Positions 60,588-64,000 of a DNA stretch of 64,000 bases are shown here, piece after piece; positions within the stretch are counted from its first letter, which is position 1, and the number at the start of each line of letters is the position of its first letter. The DNA is from Epithemia pelagica (taxonomy: Eukaryota; Bacillariophyta; Bacillariophyceae; Surirellales; Surirellaceae), in contig OX337229.1 of assembly GCA_946965045.2 (NCBI GenBank), forward strand, positions 4,278,001 through 4,342,000, in the 5' to 3' direction. Below the pieces are notes generated by a model that was not told the origin of the DNA, did no database searches, and worked only from the letters and a program-made list of their open reading frames with translations. Position numbers and translations under genes: made by a program.

Positions 60588-61367
60588 TTAAAGGGATGTC
60601 GTGTTCCAAACGGATGCCAGGCGACGAAATTCATCCCTCCAGACCTTTAGATAGTCATCCGATTCTAGGGCGTTAAACTTGACTGGATACGAGCCCTTGG
60701 CCTTGATCTTGACTGGGTGCCTCCAAAACAGATTAGGAGATTTGATGAACTGAAACTGGAGACTGTGTGGTAAATTGGCTGCCATTGTACTAATGTCGGC
60801 ATCCTCATAACCATGTCGGTACCTTTCGACACGCTTTTGTTTCGCTTCTTGCACAATCTCGGTTGCGACATTTGGGCTCATGCCGTAAAACTGCCCTTGA
60901 ACATAGTACTGAAGATGTCCAAACCCAGACCCACGATCGTAATGGTGTCGGAGGGCAAAGAAAGCTTCTTTCTTTTTCCTGAAAATCCATTCGTGCTTTG
61001 TGGCAGCTTTTCCCATAATGGTGTTTGAGTTGAATGGGTAGGGAGGCAAAAATGCGTCCAAGTAGTCCACAAACTTGTCAAGAAAAAGCATTGTGTCTCC
61101 ATCCATCTTGGCAATGTAGTCGATTCTTCCTTTTTCTTCCACAATTTGTGTAGCAACATTGAGCCAGGTTTCGGACTTTCCATCTTCCATGTTCTCCTTT
61201 ATATTCAAAACAGTAAAATCGTCGTGTCTTTCGAATCTGAAAAGGCCAATGGCAAGGGTCGTTGTGCTCTGGGATGAGAGATGGAAACGTTTTTGTTTCG
61301 TTCCAGATATTTCGTGGGATGCGAGTATAGCTGGGGTAGCAAGCTTATACATGGCAACAAGACTCAT
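60588..61367 (-). CDS. GT31-like glycosyltransferase (galactosyltransferase family)
   Basis: 259 residues from ATG 61367. Recognisable GT31 pattern: DDFTVLNIKENMEDGKSETWLNVA, then RIDYIAKMDGDTMLFLDKF with the metal- and sugar-nucleotide-binding D-x-D, then GHLQYYVQGQFYGMSPNVATEIV and YEDADISTMAANL with the acidic catalytic-region motif (E-D). Such enzymes act in the Golgi, transferring hexose or HexNAc to glycans. Neither a signal anchor nor the usual N-terminal part is present. The same frame is open for another 74 codons upstream (61595-61371) and is separated only by an in-frame TGA at 61371-61373, so the gene may be damaged or its 5' exon may not be where it seems. Divergent from the retroelement starting at 61658. 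Confidence 0.7.
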   Translation of the reverse strand: MSLVAMYKLATPAILASHEISGTKQKRFHLSSQSTTTLAIGLFRFERHDDFTVLNIKENMEDGKSETWLNVATQIVEEKGRIDYIAKMDGDTMLFLDKFVDYLDAFLPPYPFNSNTIMGKAATKHEWIFRKKKEAFFALRHHYDRGSGFGHLQYYVQGQFYGMSPNVATEIVQEAKQKRVERYRHGYEDADISTMAANLPHSLQFQFIKSPNLFWRHPVKIKAKGSYPVKFNALESDDYLKVWRDEFRRLASVWNTTSL

Positions 61368-61657
61368 CAATCACGAATGATGAGCGACGTAGATGTGAAC
61401 GAGTGGATGGAATGACTCATCCAAAAGATATTGAAGAAAAGATCCAAGTGAATTTAGTGAGAATTTAGGACTAACATAATAGTGATTATCAGAATAAGTA
61501 TCCTTTACGGATTGCTCAATGGGAAAGAGACCGCCGTTCTTTTCCACTACTCGCAGGTTCTGAGCCCAAGTATTACGCTGTAGAAGGTTTCCCAAGGTCG
61601 TACGGTGTCAAGGAAGTGAGTGCTCTGGCAAGATAGGACAGAGAGAAGGTGAGAACA

Positions 61658-63193
61658 ATGGCGCGAGCAGAAGACTCGGCAAATGTTTCACCCGCTTCAG
61701 GTGCAGCACCGGCTAACACGGGAGACGATGAGGACTATCAAGACGCCTCAGCGGAAGACCAGACTGGAACCGACAATCGGGAATCCGACTTTGGATTCCG
61801 AACACTCGACGAAACGCTTCAGGGTCTTAATGAGAGAAGACAAAGAAGAACAAGCGATGAAAACAATTCGGATAAGAGTTCAAAGAGCGATGACTACCCG
61901 TTAGATACAGATACCCAATTCATGGTTGGGGGACTGGCAGTTGAGCTGGTGGAACCAGGTTCAAGGGGATATGGTGTCGCAGATCAAGGACCTTTATATC
62001 GGAAAGAGAACAGGGAGAAGATGTCCTTGGAGAAGAAACAAGATCTCTTCAAGGAAGCCGTGAAGACATCGCAAACAAAATATACTTTCACGAGTATGAG
62101 TTTGACCGATGAAAAGAAGTTGGATGAGTGTTATAACACTGCCATCATGATTTCCAAGACCAAGGACACGCATATGGTTTACGATATGCATGACGTGTTC
62201 ACGATTGTGTTCCCCAAGTCGAAGGGATCCCGGAGTATTGAGTCTCGTACTGTAGATCTATATTTAAATTATGAGGAAGTTACTCCCGATGAAGTTGCAG
62301 CCAGTTGTGAATGGTATCGCCGCTGGACAAAGAAGGATTGGTACCGGGAGAATTTGGTACTGACCTACAAGCATCTGGAAAATAACATGACTCAAAGCCT
62401 GTTTGAAAAATGCTACGAACAGTTTGAGACTTACCCTACCATTCAACAAGGGGGTCCGCTGCTCTTCGTCATTATGATGAACATTCTGGTTTCAAGTTCG
62501 GAAGCCGCTATCGATCACTTGAAAGACTTGGTTAAGAATTTGAAGATCAATGAGTTTCAAGGTGAAAATGTTCTTCGTGTTGTAAGTTTGATCCGTGGTG
62601 CACACAAGCGCTTGAAATGGGTCAAGAAAGTTCCAGAGCGTTTTAATCAGCAAGTGCTAAAGGTCATGCAAACTTCATCCGTTGGCAAATTTAACTCCTA
62701 TTTCCGCTATATCGAGCAAACTTATACAATGGCACGGGACATTGGTAAACTTCAAGGTGATCCTGATGACACTGGTGGCTTGGAAGTTGATGTTTTACTT
62801 CGCTTAGCCGAAACTAAGTATAATGAATTATGCAGCAGTAACGACTGGCACGGTTCTAAAACGAAGGGAAAGAACTCCGTGTTCAATGCCCAAGAAGATG
62901 CCAAGAAAGCTGCCAATACTGCCTCTTCGGGCAATGGCAAGCCCCAACCAATTTGTTGGAATTGTGGAAAGCCGGGACATACGGCACCGAAGTGCACGGA
63001 ACCCCGCAACGAACAGAAGATTGCTGCGAACAGAGAGAAGTTTGGTTCTAAGAAGGCAGCCAATGGGACGAGTTCCTCAAATTCTGGAGCAGGTGGTGCA
63101 TCCGGAAAGTGGGCGCCTCCAAAGTCGGACGAGCGAAATCGACGCGTGATTGATGGAAAACATATGTTCTACAACCATCGCACGCATCGCTAG
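61658..63193 (+). CDS. gag: Gag of Copia-like retroelement 3
   Basis: 511 residues from ATG 61658 (MARAEDSANVSP). The N-terminal 110 residues are acidic and Ser/Asp-rich. The central part is helical and capsid-like (CEWYRRWTKKDWYREN; LVLTYKHLENNMTQSLFEKC; LLFVIMMNILVSSSEAAIDHL; VLRVVSLIRGAHKRLKWV). A classical CCHC knuckle is in ICWNCGKPGHTAPKC. The ORF ends in TAG at 63191-63193. The same frame then continues with Ala/Ser/Thr-rich and amphipathic sequence (NRAELDAAVANVARSVDQSL) to a TGA at 63398-63400, suggesting either an extended Gag made by stop suppression or decay. Confidence 0.85.
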   Translation: MARAEDSANVSPASGAAPANTGDDEDYQDASAEDQTGTDNRESDFGFRTLDETLQGLNERRQRRTSDENNSDKSSKSDDYPLDTDTQFMVGGLAVELVEPGSRGYGVADQGPLYRKENREKMSLEKKQDLFKEAVKTSQTKYTFTSMSLTDEKKLDECYNTAIMISKTKDTHMVYDMHDVFTIVFPKSKGSRSIESRTVDLYLNYEEVTPDEVAASCEWYRRWTKKDWYRENLVLTYKHLENNMTQSLFEKCYEQFETYPTIQQGGPLLFVIMMNILVSSSEAAIDHLKDLVKNLKINEFQGENVLRVVSLIRGAHKRLKWVKKVPERFNQQVLKVMQTSSVGKFNSYFRYIEQTYTMARDIGKLQGDPDDTGGLEVDVLLRLAETKYNELCSSNDWHGSKTKGKNSVFNAQEDAKKAANTASSGNGKPQPICWNCGKPGHTAPKCTEPRNEQKIAANREKFGSKKAANGTSSSNSGAGGASGKWAPPKSDERNRRVIDGKHMFYNHRTHR

Positions 63194-63400
63194 GTTCCGG
63201 ATCGGACGCATTCTTCCAACCAAGATGCGAGTGCTCATGCCGCGCGAGCCGACGGCGCCAGCACGACCAGCACGCTCACCGGAGCGACTGGTACTGTGGC
63301 TGGTTCTACTGTCAATCGCGCTGAGCTCGATGCTGCAGTCGCAAACGTGGCACGCTCCGTCGACCAGTCGCTCCGCAGTCTCGTGGAGCATTTCTCCTGA

Positions 63401-64000
63401 TGGGGTGGCCGCTGGGTGGCGTCTTTGGATGGTCCATCTGGTGTAGGCCGACCCTATCATCGCTATGGTCCCAGGAGGGAAACCTGGGCGACCTCTATCT
63501 TCTCATCCTTACTCGACTGTGCGCTCATGAGGGGGATGGGGGACCTATTTTGGCTTTATCTGCCGTGGTTATTTCTACTGTATCTCGCCTTGTTCACAGG
63601 CCTTTGTTGTGCCATGAGCTTGGTCGAGCAAGACTCCAAGTCCGGAGCCACAGCTGCTCATGCTGTGAGCACTCCACCAAGACCGCCAAAACCTCGTTTG
63701 AGACAATCGGTACGCTCCTATGGCCTCAAAATGAAAGCAAGACGTCGAGTCCATCGTGTGATCTGGCGAAACAACCGTCCTTGTCTTTGGTACAACACGG
63801 ACGACTGGGACAACTGGACCAACCCGAGAACGTCGTCTCCAGAGGGAGCGACAAACGACACGACGAAGACTCTTCGAGACCAAATCTTTGGTGGATTGTT
63901 GCTTTGGAGTTTGGCCCTGAAGGACGATTCCTTGCTACCACAAGTCGATCCAGTTCGTCAGTGGCAGACAATCAAATTGTTGAGTCATGGGGCGTGGCTC
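63401..64000 (+). CDS. Start of Pol region of retroelement 3, with N-terminal hydrophobic segment (partial)
   Basis: The frame is open from 63401 to the window end and is the same frame as gag; the first ATG is at 63527. From that ATG a strong hydrophobic segment follows (LFWLYLPWLFLLYLALFTG), then a polar, Arg-rich region (RRRVHRVIWRNNRP) and WYNTDDWDNWTN. No protease, integrase or RT motif is reached before the end of the window, so assignment to Pol rests on position only. The arrangement resembles the Pol start of Copia element 1 (ATG 39064, hydrophobic first 20 residues, Arg-rich stretch). Confidence 0.45.

Larger units (their letters stand above)
61658..64000 (+). mobile_element. Copia-like retroelement 3, 5' part (continues beyond window)
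   Basis: Gag with a CCHC knuckle (61658-63193) is followed in the same frame by 68 sense codons, a TGA, and then an open frame that stays open to the last base and probably is Pol. The 5' LTR must lie between about 61370 and 61650 or be absent; it cannot be delimited because the 3' LTR is outside the window. Confidence 0.65.

Noticed and set aside
25408-61373. UGA reassigned to an amino acid in this genome
   Set aside because: In-frame TGA codons recur in several frames, but ordinary host genes in the window show no internal TGA and use normal stops; the cases are confined to retroelement junctions and damaged genes.

Overview
The window looks like nuclear DNA of a diatom, probably a raphid pennate species. 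The evidence is a eukaryotic gene set with short GT-AG introns of about 90-250 bp, helicase-associated (HA) domain proteins of the kind expanded in diatoms, and diatom-style Copia (CoDi-like) retrotransposons. Genus is not resolvable from the sequence alone. Roughly half of the window is transposable-element DNA.

Layout. 0-31 kb is a host gene zone carrying one large insertion. It holds the 3' part of an HA-domain gene (1-666), a duplicated membrane-protein gene with one decayed and one intact copy (1.1-3.5 kb), an acidic coiled-coil protein, a possible VapD-like gene, a spliced hypothetical, NOC4 and a tubulin cofactor C-like gene sharing a 133-bp divergent promoter region, a TMEM43-family protein, a five-exon gene with four HA domains, an MFS transporter and a sigma-like GST. 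At 22.27-30.37 kb lies a near-intact tyrosine-recombinase retrotransposon (Ngaro/DIRS type) with diagnostic split direct repeats A1-ORFs-B1-A2-B2.

32.9-49.2 kb is one host gene for a secreted or surface protein (minus strand), broken by nested insertions. A 6.8-kb Copia element (TSD AGGGC) lies inside its coding sequence. A 594-bp TA-flanked MITE lies in one LTR of that Copia. A second 8.2-kb LTR element (TSD AGGCA) sits 25-30 bp upstream of the start codon and carries an extra ORF ahead of a single 1888-aa Gag-Pol. Next come a decayed Penelope-like element with a GIY-YIG domain (49.6-51.9 kb) and a 1.95-kb inverted-repeat element containing a helicase remnant and a membrane-protein ORF (51.9-53.9 kb).

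54.1-61.4 kb returns to host genes: a DTW-domain tRNA-modification enzyme, a secretory class-3-lipase-like protein whose nucleophile position is Asp, a two-exon AAA+ ATPase and a GT31-like glycosyltransferase. From 61.66 kb to the window end is the 5' part of another Copia-like element (Gag with CCHC knuckle, then the start of Pol).

Recurring themes: (i) three different retroelements have Gag and Pol in the same frame separated by in-frame stop codons, UGA-C in three of five cases, suggesting readthrough; (ii) Pol of two Copia elements begins at its own ATG with a hydrophobic segment; (iii) both complete LTR elements end Pol on a stop codon supplied by the first bases of the 3' LTR.
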